Below are positions 1-6,497 of a stretch of DNA of 18,454 nt, one piece after another. Source of the stretch: an uncultured bacterium (lineage in GTDB: Bacteria > Gemmatimonadota > Gemmatimonadetes > Longimicrobiales > RSA9); the NCBI GenBank assembly GCA_937889645.1, contig CALBZE010000083.1, forward strand, positions 1 through 18,454, written 5' to 3'. The notes beneath the pieces were generated by a model. The model saw only the letters and a program-made list of their open reading frames with translations. It was not told the DNA's origin and searched no databases. Both the position numbers and the translations under genes were made by a program. The stretch's first letter is position 1; each line of letters opens with the position of its first letter.

Positions 1-395
1 GGGCTCAGGGCCTAGGGCTCAGGGCCTAGGGCTCAGGGCCTGGGGCTCAGGGCCTGGGGCTCAGGGCTCAGGGCGTGGGGCTCGGGGCGGCGGCCGGGAT
101 TGCGGGCGGCGTCGGTGTGGAAACTTCCCGGGCGTGGGCGCGTGAATCGACAGTCGCTCGGTTTTCCCTCCCTAATGCGGAAATGCAGCAGGCGTGAACG
201 GGTGGGATGTTTGCCACGATATCTGTGCAAAAGTAGCGGGGAGGAAAAATGAGGGTGTTCCGTGCCGGGTTTGCACACGCCGGCGCCGGTGGAGGCGCCG
301 GAGGAGAGGCTTCGGCCGCCTGGCGAGTCCCGCGCACCCCAACAACGCTCCGACACCACCCTGAGCCCCAAGCCCCGAGCCCCGAGCCCCAACAC
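1..395 (-). repeat. Dispersed heptad-flanked repeat, copy A
   Basis: The left end (1-90) is a strict 7-nt tandem array of GGGCTCA and variants (GGGCCTA, GGGCCTG, GGGCTCG). It begins before the window. Positions 360-393 carry the inverse heptads (TGAGCCC, CAAGCCC, CGAGCCC). Between them lies a roughly 270-bp core that matches, as reverse complement, the cores at 6055-6333 and 18165-18420. Landmarks are the conserved 16-mer GTGGGATGTTTGCCAC at 202-217 and a hairpin with 8-bp arms CCGGCGCC/GGCGCCGG at 280-301. Relative to the other copies this core has small indels, including one base missing near 195, which breaks any shared reading frame. No transposase is present. Family identity is unknown: it could be a MITE-like element, a structured RNA or a chromosome-organising repeat. 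Confidence 0.85.
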
Positions 396-573
396 CCGAC
401 ACCTACCCCCCAACCACCCGCGATACATCTCGTCCGCACGAGACCCTTCATGGCGCCGCACCCGTCAATGGCACGCCCTCTGAACTGGGAGACCATTCGT
501 GCGGCGGGGCGCGTGGGCGCGAGTCGTCGGCGTGGGGGTGGGGGTGTCGTAATCCTGGGCAAGGAAGGCGGGA

Positions 574-1128
574 ATGAGAGGATCGTGGCGAAACGGAGCG
601 GTGGTGCTGGCGCTCGTGGCGGGGTCGCTGGCGGTGGCGGTGCCGGGTCGGGCGCAGACGCCGCAGCCGGCGCCGCCGGTTCCGGACAGCGTGCGGCAGA
701 TGCTGATGGAGCTCCAGCGGGTGGGCGAGGAGCTGGAGCGGATCCAGGAGGCGACGCTGGCGGCGAACGAGGGGCTGAGACGGCAGCGGCAGTCGGTGCA
801 GGCGGCGGTGGAGCGGGCGATGGTGGAGGTGGACCCGCGGAGCCGGGGGCGCCTGGACCGGCTGCGGCAGATCGCCGGCGAGCTCCGGCAAGCGCAGGAA
901 CGGCAGGACACGGCGCGGGTGCAGGCGTTGATCGCGGAAGCGCAGCGGCTGCAGCAAGAGTTGCAGCCGGCGCAGGCGGCGGCGATGCAGCGCGAGGACG
1001 TGATGCGGCAGGTCCAGGCGTACCAGGAACGGCTTCTCGCGGCGATGCGGGCGCACGACCCGCGGACGGACGAGCTGATCGCGCGGCTCGAGTCGCTCGC
1101 CATGCGGCTCCAGGCGGCGTCGCCGTAA
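574..1128 (+). CDS. Secreted coiled-coil protein of unknown function
   Basis: This 184-aa protein starts at ATG 574, with an AAGGAAGG ribosome binding site at 561-568. Residues 8-27 form a hydrophobic signal peptide with a likely cleavage after the GRA motif (about residue 27). A short Pro-rich linker follows (TPQPAPPVP). Residues 40-183 are almost entirely charged helix, rich in Gln, Arg, Glu and Ala, with heptad-like spacing, so an extended periplasmic coiled coil is likely. There is no lipobox and no enzymatic motif. The overall plan resembles OmpH/Skp-like or periplasmic adaptor proteins, but I see no specific family signature. It lies 135 nt upstream of the rhomboid gene on the same strand, with room for a separate promoter between them. 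The function is not assigned. Confidence 0.8.
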   Translation: MRGSWRNGAVVLALVAGSLAVAVPGRAQTPQPAPPVPDSVRQMLMELQRVGEELERIQEATLAANEGLRRQRQSVQAAVERAMVEVDPRSRGRLDRLRQIAGELRQAQERQDTARVQALIAEAQRLQQELQPAQAAAMQREDVMRQVQAYQERLLAAMRAHDPRTDELIARLESLAMRLQAASP

Positions 1129-1202
1129 CGGCCGGGCGCCGTCGCGGCGGCGGTCTCGACTCGCGCGCGGTGCCGCGCGGCCGGAGCGCCGGGGCGGTCG
1201 AT

Positions 1203-1215
1203 GGTGTATGTTATC
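1203..1215 (+). promoter_or_regulatory. Possible -10 region for the rhomboid/MATE unit
   Basis: The stretch TGTATGTTATC (1205-1215) is the only AT-rich island in the very GC-rich spacer after the coiled-coil gene. It lies about 50 nt before the preferred rhomboid start. A similar GTTATCG core occurs about 65 nt upstream of the CPBP protease start. No clear -35 box is visible. If this is a promoter, the upstream in-frame ATG at 1201 lies inside it and cannot be the start. Confidence 0.25.
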
Positions 1216-1263
1216 GTCGACGGCCGCCACGGACGGACCGTGGGGCGAGTGACGCGAGGCGAG

Positions 1264-2028
1264 ATGACGTATTGGGTGAGGCGGCTGATCGTCGCCAACG
1301 TGGTCGTGTTCGTGGTGACGTATGCGGTGCCGGAGCTGTACCGCGCATGGATGTTCGTGCCCGCGTGGGTGCTGGTGCGGCCGTGGACGGTCGTGACCTA
1401 CATGTTCCTGCACGCCGGGTTCGGCCACCTGTTCTTCAACATGATCGGCCTGTTCTTCTTCGGGCCGCGGCTCGAGGTTCGGCTCGGCTCGCGGGCGTTC
1501 CTGCAGCTGTATTTCCTGAGCGGGATCGGCGGCGCGGTGCTGTCGTTCTTCTTCGCGCCGATGGCGGCGGTGGTGGGCGCGTCGGGCGCGGTGTACGGGA
1601 TCATGTACGGTTTCGCGCGCTTCTGGCCGACGGACGACATCTACATCTGGGGCGTGCTGCCTATCCAGGCGCGATTCTTCGTGGCCGGGCTCGCGACGCT
1701 GTCGCTCTACTTCGGTGTCGTGGGCGCCGGGGGCGGGATCGCGCACTTCGCGCACCTGGGCGGTTTCGTCGGCGGGTGGGCGTACCTGCGGTGGTGGTCG
1801 CGGCGTCGGCAGAAGACCGCGTGGGCGACGGCGCAGAAGGCGGCGGAGATCGTCTCCGGTGCGATGCGTCGTGAAGAGGAGCAGTGGCGCCGGATCCGGC
1901 TCGAGATGCTGCACGAGATCAACCGAGCGGAAGTCGAGCGGATCCTGCACAAGCTGGACGAGGCGGGCGCGCGGTCGCTCACGCCCGACGAACGCGCGTT
2001 CATGAACCGGATGGCCGGCGGCATCTGA
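1264..2028 (+). CDS. Rhomboid-family intramembrane serine protease
   Basis: This polytopic membrane protease (254 aa) cleaves transmembrane substrates inside the bilayer. The family landmarks are present: the HxxxxHxxxN signature of TM2 (H50, H55, N59), the nucleophile motif GASG (S107) and the catalytic histidine in HFAHLGG (H164). Five to six hydrophobic segments cover residues 8-176. Residues 180-254 are a soluble Arg/Glu-rich tail ending in a conserved-looking helix pair (LDEAG...SLTPDER), like the C-terminal extension seen on many Bacteroidota and Gemmatimonadota rhomboids (DUF6576-like, from memory). I chose ATG 1264 because GAGG lies at 1256-1259 and family members begin close to the MTYWVRRL-type sequence. 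GTG 1249 and ATG 1201 are in-frame alternatives. The MATE gene follows 42 nt downstream, so co-transcription is likely. Substrates cannot be inferred. Confidence 0.93.
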   Translation: MTYWVRRLIVANVVVFVVTYAVPELYRAWMFVPAWVLVRPWTVVTYMFLHAGFGHLFFNMIGLFFFGPRLEVRLGSRAFLQLYFLSGIGGAVLSFFFAPMAAVVGASGAVYGIMYGFARFWPTDDIYIWGVLPIQARFFVAGLATLSLYFGVVGAGGGIAHFAHLGGFVGGWAYLRWWSRRRQKTAWATAQKAAEIVSGAMRREEEQWRRIRLEMLHEINRAEVERILHKLDEAGARSLTPDERAFMNRMAGGI

Positions 2029-2070
2029 GGCGCCCTTGCGCGGGCGCGCGGCCTGCGCGAGGATATGTTC

Positions 2071-3648
2071 ATGCCGACATCCGACGCACGATCCGACACT
2101 CTCGAACACAACCCGTCGCCCGGCGAGACGGAATCGAGCGCGGCCGCGGGAACCCAGCCCGCGGCCGCTCGTCATGCCGAGCCGCCCTCGTCGGAGTCGC
2201 CGTCGTCCTCGCCCGAAGTCTCGGCGTCCGGTGGTGCGACGCCGCGGGGGGCGGGACGACGCTTCGACCGCTCGATCGTCGAAGGCCCCATCCTCCCGGC
2301 CGTCTGGAAGCTCGCCTGGCCGACGATGCTGCACAACCTGATCGGCGGACTGCAGGGGATGGTCGACCACGCGATGGTCGGCCATTTCGTGGGGTACACG
2401 GGGAACGCGGCGATCGGGGTGAGCCTTCAGATCTTCCTGGTCGTCGTCGTCTTCATCTCATCGCTGTACACGGGGATGGGCGTGTTGGTCGCCCGGTTCG
2501 CCGGCGCGGGCGACGAGGAGAAGGTGAACCGCACGGTCTACCAGGCGTTCATCACGTCCGCCGCGCTGTCGATCCTGGTCCTCGCGCCGGTCGGCTACTT
2601 CGCGGCGCCGGCGCTGCTCGGGCTGGTCAACGCCGCGCCGAAGGTGCAGGCGGAGGCGCTGCCGTACCTGCGGATCATGTTCCTGTGCAGCTTCGGCACG
2701 ATGTTCTTCTTCATGCTGGGCGGCGCGCTGCGTTCGGCGGGCGATGCCAGGACGCCGCTGCGGTACGGCGTGGTGGTGACGGTCGTGAACATCGCGCTGA
2801 ACGTGATCCTGATCCCGGGGCTGGGGCCGGTGCCGGCGCTGGGGACGGCCGGCGCGGCGATCGGGACGGCGCTGGCGACCGGGGGCGCGAGCCTGTACGC
2901 GCTCTACGCGCTACGCCGCGGGCGCTGGGTCGTCGCCTTCCCGCGCGGGATGAGCCTGAAGCCGGACTGGGAGGTGATCCGCGCGCTGTTCCGGTTCGGT
3001 CTACCGACGGGGATCCAGGGCGTGGCGATGAACGTGGGCGGGGTGCTGCTGCTGCGCTTCATCGGCTCGCTCGAGCAGAGCGCGGAGGCGCAGGCGGCTT
3101 ACGCCGTCGCCTACACGGAGATCTTCTCGCTCGTCAGCATGATGGCGATCGGGATCATGGGCGCGACGGCGGCGGTCGTGGGGCAGAACCTGGGCGCGCG
3201 GCGGGTCGACCGGGCGACGCGGGCGGTCTCGGTCGCGTCGCGGATCGGGCTTACCGGCGCGGGCACGCTCGGGCTGCTCTTCCTCACGATCCCGCACGTG
3301 CTGCTGGGCGCGTTCGGGATGACCGACCCGGGCGTCGCCGAGCTGGGCGTGCAGCTGCTGCGGTTCCTGACCGTCTCGAGCTTCTTCCTGACGCTGGCAC
3401 TCGTGTACACGGGCGGGCTGCAGGGGACGGGCGACACGAGGAGCCCGCTCTACATCTCGCTCATCTCGCAGATCGCCGTGCCGCTCGGGCTGTGCTACCT
3501 GTTCCAGCAGACGCGAGGGTTGGAGCCGGGCGACATCTGGCTCGCGATCATGCTCGGGCACATCACGCGCGGGACGCTGAGCGTGGGGCGGTTCAGGCAG
3601 GGGAAGTGGCGGGAGATCGTGGTGGACATCGGGCCGGCGCGGGCGTGA
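2071..3648 (+). CDS. MATE-family multidrug/metabolite exporter
   Basis: A 12-TM cation-coupled antiporter (525 aa) of the inner membrane. The two pseudo-symmetric MATE halves are clear. TM1 begins near residue 74 (ILPAVWKLAWPTML) and carries the typical D99/H100 region (GMVDHAMVGH). The mid-loop GALRSAGDARTP and the second-half counterpart GGLQGTGDTRSP are diagnostic repeats of the fold. Residues 1-70 are an unusual low-complexity extension rich in Ser, Pro, Ala and Glu, probably disordered and cytoplasmic; typical MATE proteins are about 440-480 aa. ATG 2071 is preferred over ATG 2065, because GAGG at 2059-2062 is 8 nt from the former and only 2 nt from the latter. The tail ends normally just before the hairpin array at 3687. 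Substrate unknown. Confidence 0.93.
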   Translation: MPTSDARSDTLEHNPSPGETESSAAAGTQPAAARHAEPPSSESPSSSPEVSASGGATPRGAGRRFDRSIVEGPILPAVWKLAWPTMLHNLIGGLQGMVDHAMVGHFVGYTGNAAIGVSLQIFLVVVVFISSLYTGMGVLVARFAGAGDEEKVNRTVYQAFITSAALSILVLAPVGYFAAPALLGLVNAAPKVQAEALPYLRIMFLCSFGTMFFFMLGGALRSAGDARTPLRYGVVVTVVNIALNVILIPGLGPVPALGTAGAAIGTALATGGASLYALYALRRGRWVVAFPRGMSLKPDWEVIRALFRFGLPTGIQGVAMNVGGVLLLRFIGSLEQSAEAQAAYAVAYTEIFSLVSMMAIGIMGATAAVVGQNLGARRVDRATRAVSVASRIGLTGAGTLGLLFLTIPHVLLGAFGMTDPGVAELGVQLLRFLTVSSFFLTLALVYTGGLQGTGDTRSPLYISLISQIAVPLGLCYLFQQTRGLEPGDIWLAIMLGHITRGTLSVGRFRQGKWREIVVDIGPARA

Positions 3649-3686
3649 CGGTGGTGGCGCTGGCCGGGTAGCGGCGGGGACCAGCG

Positions 3687-3898
3687 GCACGCTTCGCGTG
3701 CGGGCGCGGCCGCGCTGCGCGCGGCGGGGGGCGGCACCGCTTCGCGGCGCGGGGGGCAGCCGGCCGCTGGCGCGGCCGGCGGGAGGCGGCCCCTGCGGGG
3801 CGGGTGGCGGCGCCCTCGGCGCCGCGGGGGAGCCGCCTTCGGCGGCGGGTGGAGCCGGGCCTTCGGCCGGCGCGGGAGGGTGGCGGCCTGGCGGCCGC
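3687..3898. repeat. Array of nine tandem, sequence-different hairpins
   Basis: Nine perfect or near-perfect short palindromes follow one another: 3687-3701, 3709-3725, 3734-3750 (one A-C mismatch), 3759-3780, 3789-3801, 3807-3825, 3832-3846, 3854-3871 (one bulged G) and 3883-3898. Stems are 5-9 bp and their sequences all differ. Loops are 3-4 nt. Read on the minus strand, the loops are GAA, GCA, GAA, GCCA, GCA, GAG, GAA, GAA and GCCA. Linkers are 5-11 nt and seven of the eight begin with GGG on the plus strand (the last is GCGGGAGGGTG). The array lies between the end of the MATE gene (+) and the truncated end of a minus-strand gene. There is no T-run after the stems, so these are not classical intrinsic terminators. 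Confidence 0.85.
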
Positions 3899-3902
3899 GG
3901 GG

Positions 3903-4403
3903 CGACGCGTTCACGATCCGGATGAGCAGATCCTCCGGCGCCTCCCAGCCGCCGAGCTGTTCCACGTCGCTGGCGTACCTGCCGTTGCCCGAGGCGTAGT
4001 ACACCTCCTGCATGGTCGCGAGGTTCTCGAGCGTGGAGCGGATCGTGGCCATCGTCTCGGCCGGCAGTGCGCGGGTCGGCTGCTCCTGGCCGGCCCCGTC
4101 GTCCGCGATCACGCGGGTGGGGGCGCGCTCCGCACCTTCCAGGGCGTAGAGCTCGAGGTACTCGACATCCATCTCTTCGCGGCCGGGCCGGCGGACCCAC
4201 AGGTGCCCCTGCGGGCTGACCTTCACGTACCGATAACCGACCTTCGGGTCCGGCGGCGGCAGCCGGTCGATCGCCGCGTGCACGACGCCGCGGCCACGAC
4301 CGAGTTCGCGGCCGTCGACCCAGCTCGGATCGTAGAGCCACTCGTCGAAGATGAAGCCGCGCCGCCGGCGCTCCCCTCTATTGCCGTCGCACGTCCAGCT
4401 CAC
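3903..4403 (-). pseudogene. Truncated gene with pilin-like C-terminal segment
   Basis: Two recognisable parts lie in one minus-strand frame. 4358-4100 encodes a protein-like segment (FDEWLYDPSW, DPKVGYRYVKVSPQGHLW) of a family I do not know. 4052-3903 encodes a 50-residue segment (LENLATMQEVYYASGNGRYA, then DVEQLGGW and LLIRIVNAS) that resembles the region following the N-terminal helix of type IV pilin-like proteins. The prepilin helix is absent. After NAS the frame enters the hairpin array and becomes Pro/Arg/Ala low-complexity with no stop until about 3495, inside antisense MATE sequence. The expected pilin ending is missing. The start is also unclear: there is no ATG or SD after the LEA gene stop. 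GTG 4403 (overlapping the LEA end) and GTG 4283 are the candidates. I read it as a gene whose 3' end was replaced by the array. Confidence 0.5.
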
Positions 4404-4893
4404 CGCGCAGCAGCGTCGTCGGTCCGAAGGTCGGGCGGCCGAACGGGCCGGCGTCGACGGCGAACCGGCCGTCCAATCGGTACGCGACGGTGCGCTCGGT
4501 GAGGAAACGCACGGCGGCATCGGCCAGGCCGGGGACGTCGGCGAAGCTGATGGTGACGTCGATCGGGACGACGGTGTCCTGCTGCGCGCGGAGCGGGAGC
4601 CCGAGCGGGAGATCGACGGCCGCGGCGCGCGCGCCCTCGAGGAGCAGGTCGCCCTCCAGGGTGGAAAGGGTCAGGCCGAAGGCGTTGGGGTTCTGGACGC
4701 GCGTCCAGATGCGGATCGCGGCGCCGCCGAGCGGCCGGGTCGAGGACGGGCCGAGGAGGCGCAGCTCGGAGCGACGGTCTTCGGCCGCCTCGAAGCGCGG
4801 CGGCTCGACGCGGATCAGTTCGGAGACCGTCGCACAACCGGCCACGAGGAGCGCGGCGGCCAGCCAGAGGTGCGTATTCCGTTTCGGCATCAT
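4378..4893 (-). CDS. LEA type 2-like lipoprotein
   Basis: A 171-aa outer- or inner-membrane lipoprotein. Residues 8-20 form a hydrophobic signal ending in the lipobox LVAGC, so C20 is the likely lipidated residue. The rest has the LEA14/WHy-like beta-sandwich pattern: a stretch with VQNPNAFGLTLSTLEGDLLL (residues 46-65), where the NPN(A/P)FG motif is typical, followed by a hydrophilic middle and VPIDVTISFADVPGL. These domains occur in bacterial lipoproteins of unknown function related to desiccation-stress proteins. ATG 4893 is chosen because GGAG lies 6 nt upstream; the adjacent second ATG (4890) is possible. The gene is divergent from the CPBP protease with a 172-bp shared spacer. Its stop (TAG, 4378-4380) lies inside the overlapping upstream end of the damaged downstream gene. 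Confidence 0.85.
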   Translation of the reverse strand: MMPKRNTHLWLAAALLVAGCATVSELIRVEPPRFEAAEDRRSELRLLGPSSTRPLGGAAIRIWTRVQNPNAFGLTLSTLEGDLLLEGARAAAVDLPLGLPLRAQQDTVVPIDVTISFADVPGLADAAVRFLTERTVAYRLDGRFAVDAGPFGRPTFGPTTLLRGELDVRRQ

Positions 4894-4990
4894 GGAGTGC
4901 TCCGGTATGCGGAAGAGTGGCGCCCAGGCTCGTCTCGTGCCGCAGGGTCGCCGGGTCGTCGGGCCTCCGGGGTTTGCCGCGCGATCACGA

Positions 4991-5013
4991 CCGTGGCAAG
5001 TTATCGGCCACGG
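4991..5013. promoter_or_regulatory. Inverted repeat in divergent LEA/CPBP spacer
   Basis: Perfect 7-bp arms CCGTGGC and GCCACGG surround a 9-nt AT-richer centre (AAGTTATCG). The site lies 53 nt before the CPBP start and about 98 nt before the LEA start, a plausible position for a transcription-factor operator acting on one or both genes. The centre could also contain a -10 element for the protease gene. No regulator gene is adjacent. Confidence 0.35.
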
Positions 5014-5065
5014 GACTGCGTCACCAGGCCCCGTCGCCGGAACCGAGGTACACACGAAGAGCGCA

Positions 5066-6022
5066 ATGGCGAATCGGACCGAACTCGCGACTGCCCAACG
5101 TAGGCGCCGACTCCGCCGCGCCCATCGACTCCCGGCCCTGCTGCTCGTTCTCGCCGTCGCGGCGCCGGTCGCGGCGCAGACGGCGGGCGACACGGTGCCC
5201 CGGAAGCCGAAGATCGGCGCGCAGTTCGTGATCCCGGCCGCGAGCATCGTTGCCCCCGGGCTCGGTCAGTACCTGCACGGTGCGTACTGGCCAGGCATGG
5301 GGTACACGGGCACGGCGGTCGGCGGGGCGGCGGTGGCCGCCTGGGCCGACGACGGCACGGGGTGGAGCGGCTTCCCGCGCCATGGGCGCGACCAGCTCGA
5401 GTACGAGGCGACGCACGTCGTCCAGTCGGCCGGGTTCCTCAGCGCGTGGGATGCGTTCCGGCGGGCGGTCCCGTCGCTGCAACGACAGGGGAAATACGAA
5501 TTCCTGACGACGCACGAGACGCTGGGCGACCTGCTCACGGCGCCGTTCGATCCCGAGTTCCTGCGTCGCCCGACGACGTGGGCGCACCTGGCGTACACCG
5601 GCCTCGTCGCCGCAATGGTGGTCAGCACGCGGCAATCGGGCGTCGCGTACGAGCCGTTCCGTGCGCAGGACGCGGCGTTTGCGACGTCGCTCTCGTACAA
5701 CGCCGGCGTGAGCGAGGAAGCGCTCTTCCGCGGGTGGCTGTTCCCGGTCCTGTACCAGAACATGGGCCAGCGGTTCTGGCTCTCGAACGCGGCCCAGGCC
5801 GGGATCTTCGGTGCGCTGCACCTCGAGCAGGCGGGCGCGTTCGCGGCGGCGATCACCGCGTGGGCGCTTTACGAAGGGTGGCTGACGCGCCGCAACGATT
5901 GGAGCATCCGGGAGTCGATCTTCCACCACTTCTGGTACGACGTGGCGGCGGTCGTGGTGCAGATGCTGGTGGAGGAGCGCGGCCGTGGGGTTGGGGTCAC
6001 GGTGCCGGTGGTGAGGTTTTGA
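5066..6022 (+). CDS. CPBP-family intramembrane metalloprotease (Abi/CAAX-like) with extra N-terminal domain
   Basis: A 318-aa membrane protein. Residues 204-295 carry the three CPBP (Abi/Rce1-like) motifs: EEALFRG (E217, E218, R222), FGALH (F248, H252) and HHFWYD (H287/H288, D292), which coordinate the catalytic metal. The N-terminus is a signal-like segment (residues 20-38, ending VAAQ). It is followed at 50-93 by a membrane segment with the PGLGQYLHGAYWPG pattern seen in DUF5683/TM2-type proteins. Residues 100-175 are a soluble, mostly helical insert. This is longer than single-domain CPBP proteins. ATG 5066 has only a weak AAGAG upstream. The stop codon TGA at 6020-6022 is followed immediately by the first heptad of the repeat at 6023. 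Substrate unknown; CPBP proteins act in prenyl-protein processing, bacteriocin self-immunity or anti-sigma-factor cleavage. Confidence 0.88.
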   Translation: MANRTELATAQRRRRLRRAHRLPALLLVLAVAAPVAAQTAGDTVPRKPKIGAQFVIPAASIVAPGLGQYLHGAYWPGMGYTGTAVGGAAVAAWADDGTGWSGFPRHGRDQLEYEATHVVQSAGFLSAWDAFRRAVPSLQRQGKYEFLTTHETLGDLLTAPFDPEFLRRPTTWAHLAYTGLVAAMVVSTRQSGVAYEPFRAQDAAFATSLSYNAGVSEEALFRGWLFPVLYQNMGQRFWLSNAAQAGIFGALHLEQAGAFAAAITAWALYEGWLTRRNDWSIRESIFHHFWYDVAAVVVQMLVEERGRGVGVTVPVVRF

Positions 6023-6455
6023 GGGCTCAGGGCTCAGGGCTCGGGGCTCAGGGGGGTGTCGGAGCGTTTTGGGGGTGCGCGAGACTCGCCGGGCGGCCGA
6101 AACCTCTCTTCCGGCGCCTCCACCGGCGCCGGCGTGTGCAAACGCAGCACGGAGCGCCCTCTGCGTACCTGCCCGCAATATTTGCGCATGTAGGGTGGCA
6201 AACATCCCACCCGTCTCCCGCCTGCTGCATTTCCGCATTAGGGAGGGCAAATCGAGCAAGCGTCCATTCACACGCCCACTCTTGGGATGTTTCCACACGA
6301 ACGTCGCTGGCGCCCCCGGCCACCCCGGCCGCTGCCCCGTGCCCCGTGCCCCGTGCCCCGTGCCCCGTGCCCCGTGCCCCGTGCCCCGTGCCCCGAGCCC
6401 CGAGCCCCGAGCCCTGAGCCCTGAGCCCTGAGCCCCAAGCCCTGAGCCCCAAGCC
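6023..6455 (+). repeat. Dispersed heptad-flanked repeat, copy B
   Basis: The left array (6023-6053) has four heptads of GGGCTCA type. The core (6055-6333) contains the CCGGCGCC/GGCGCCGG hairpin (6111-6132), GTGTGCAAAC just after it, the conserved 16-mer GTGGCAAACATCCCAC (6195-6210) and GCCTGCTGCATTT. The right array (6334-6452) is 17 uninterrupted heptads in homogenised blocks: eight GCCCCGT, three GCCCCGA, three GCCCTGA, then GCCCCAA, GCCCTGA, GCCCCAA. The copy occupies the whole gap between the convergent CPBP and CYTH genes and abuts the CPBP stop codon. Block structure indicates local unit expansion by slippage or unequal exchange. Confidence 0.9.
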
Positions 6456-6497
6456 CAAGTACCCGCGGCGGCGGTCATCCGGAGCGTTGCCCTCCCC

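Noticed and set aside
1..90. CRISPR or tandem-repeat protein gene
   Set aside because: Units are 7 nt with no spacers, and the arrays are inverted around a core.
249..1874. Long plus-strand frame across repeat A, the coiled-coil gene and part of the rhomboid gene
   Set aside because: It is a Gly/Ala/Arg-rich shadow frame created by the high GC content and crosses the repeat; the real genes are in another frame.
448..2385. Long minus-strand frame antisense to the coiled-coil, rhomboid and MATE genes
   Set aside because: Arg/His/Pro-rich composition, no family motif, and it is antisense to well-supported genes.
3687..3898. Ordinary intrinsic terminator between converging genes
   Set aside because: There are nine stems with no T-run on either strand; one terminator would not need this array.
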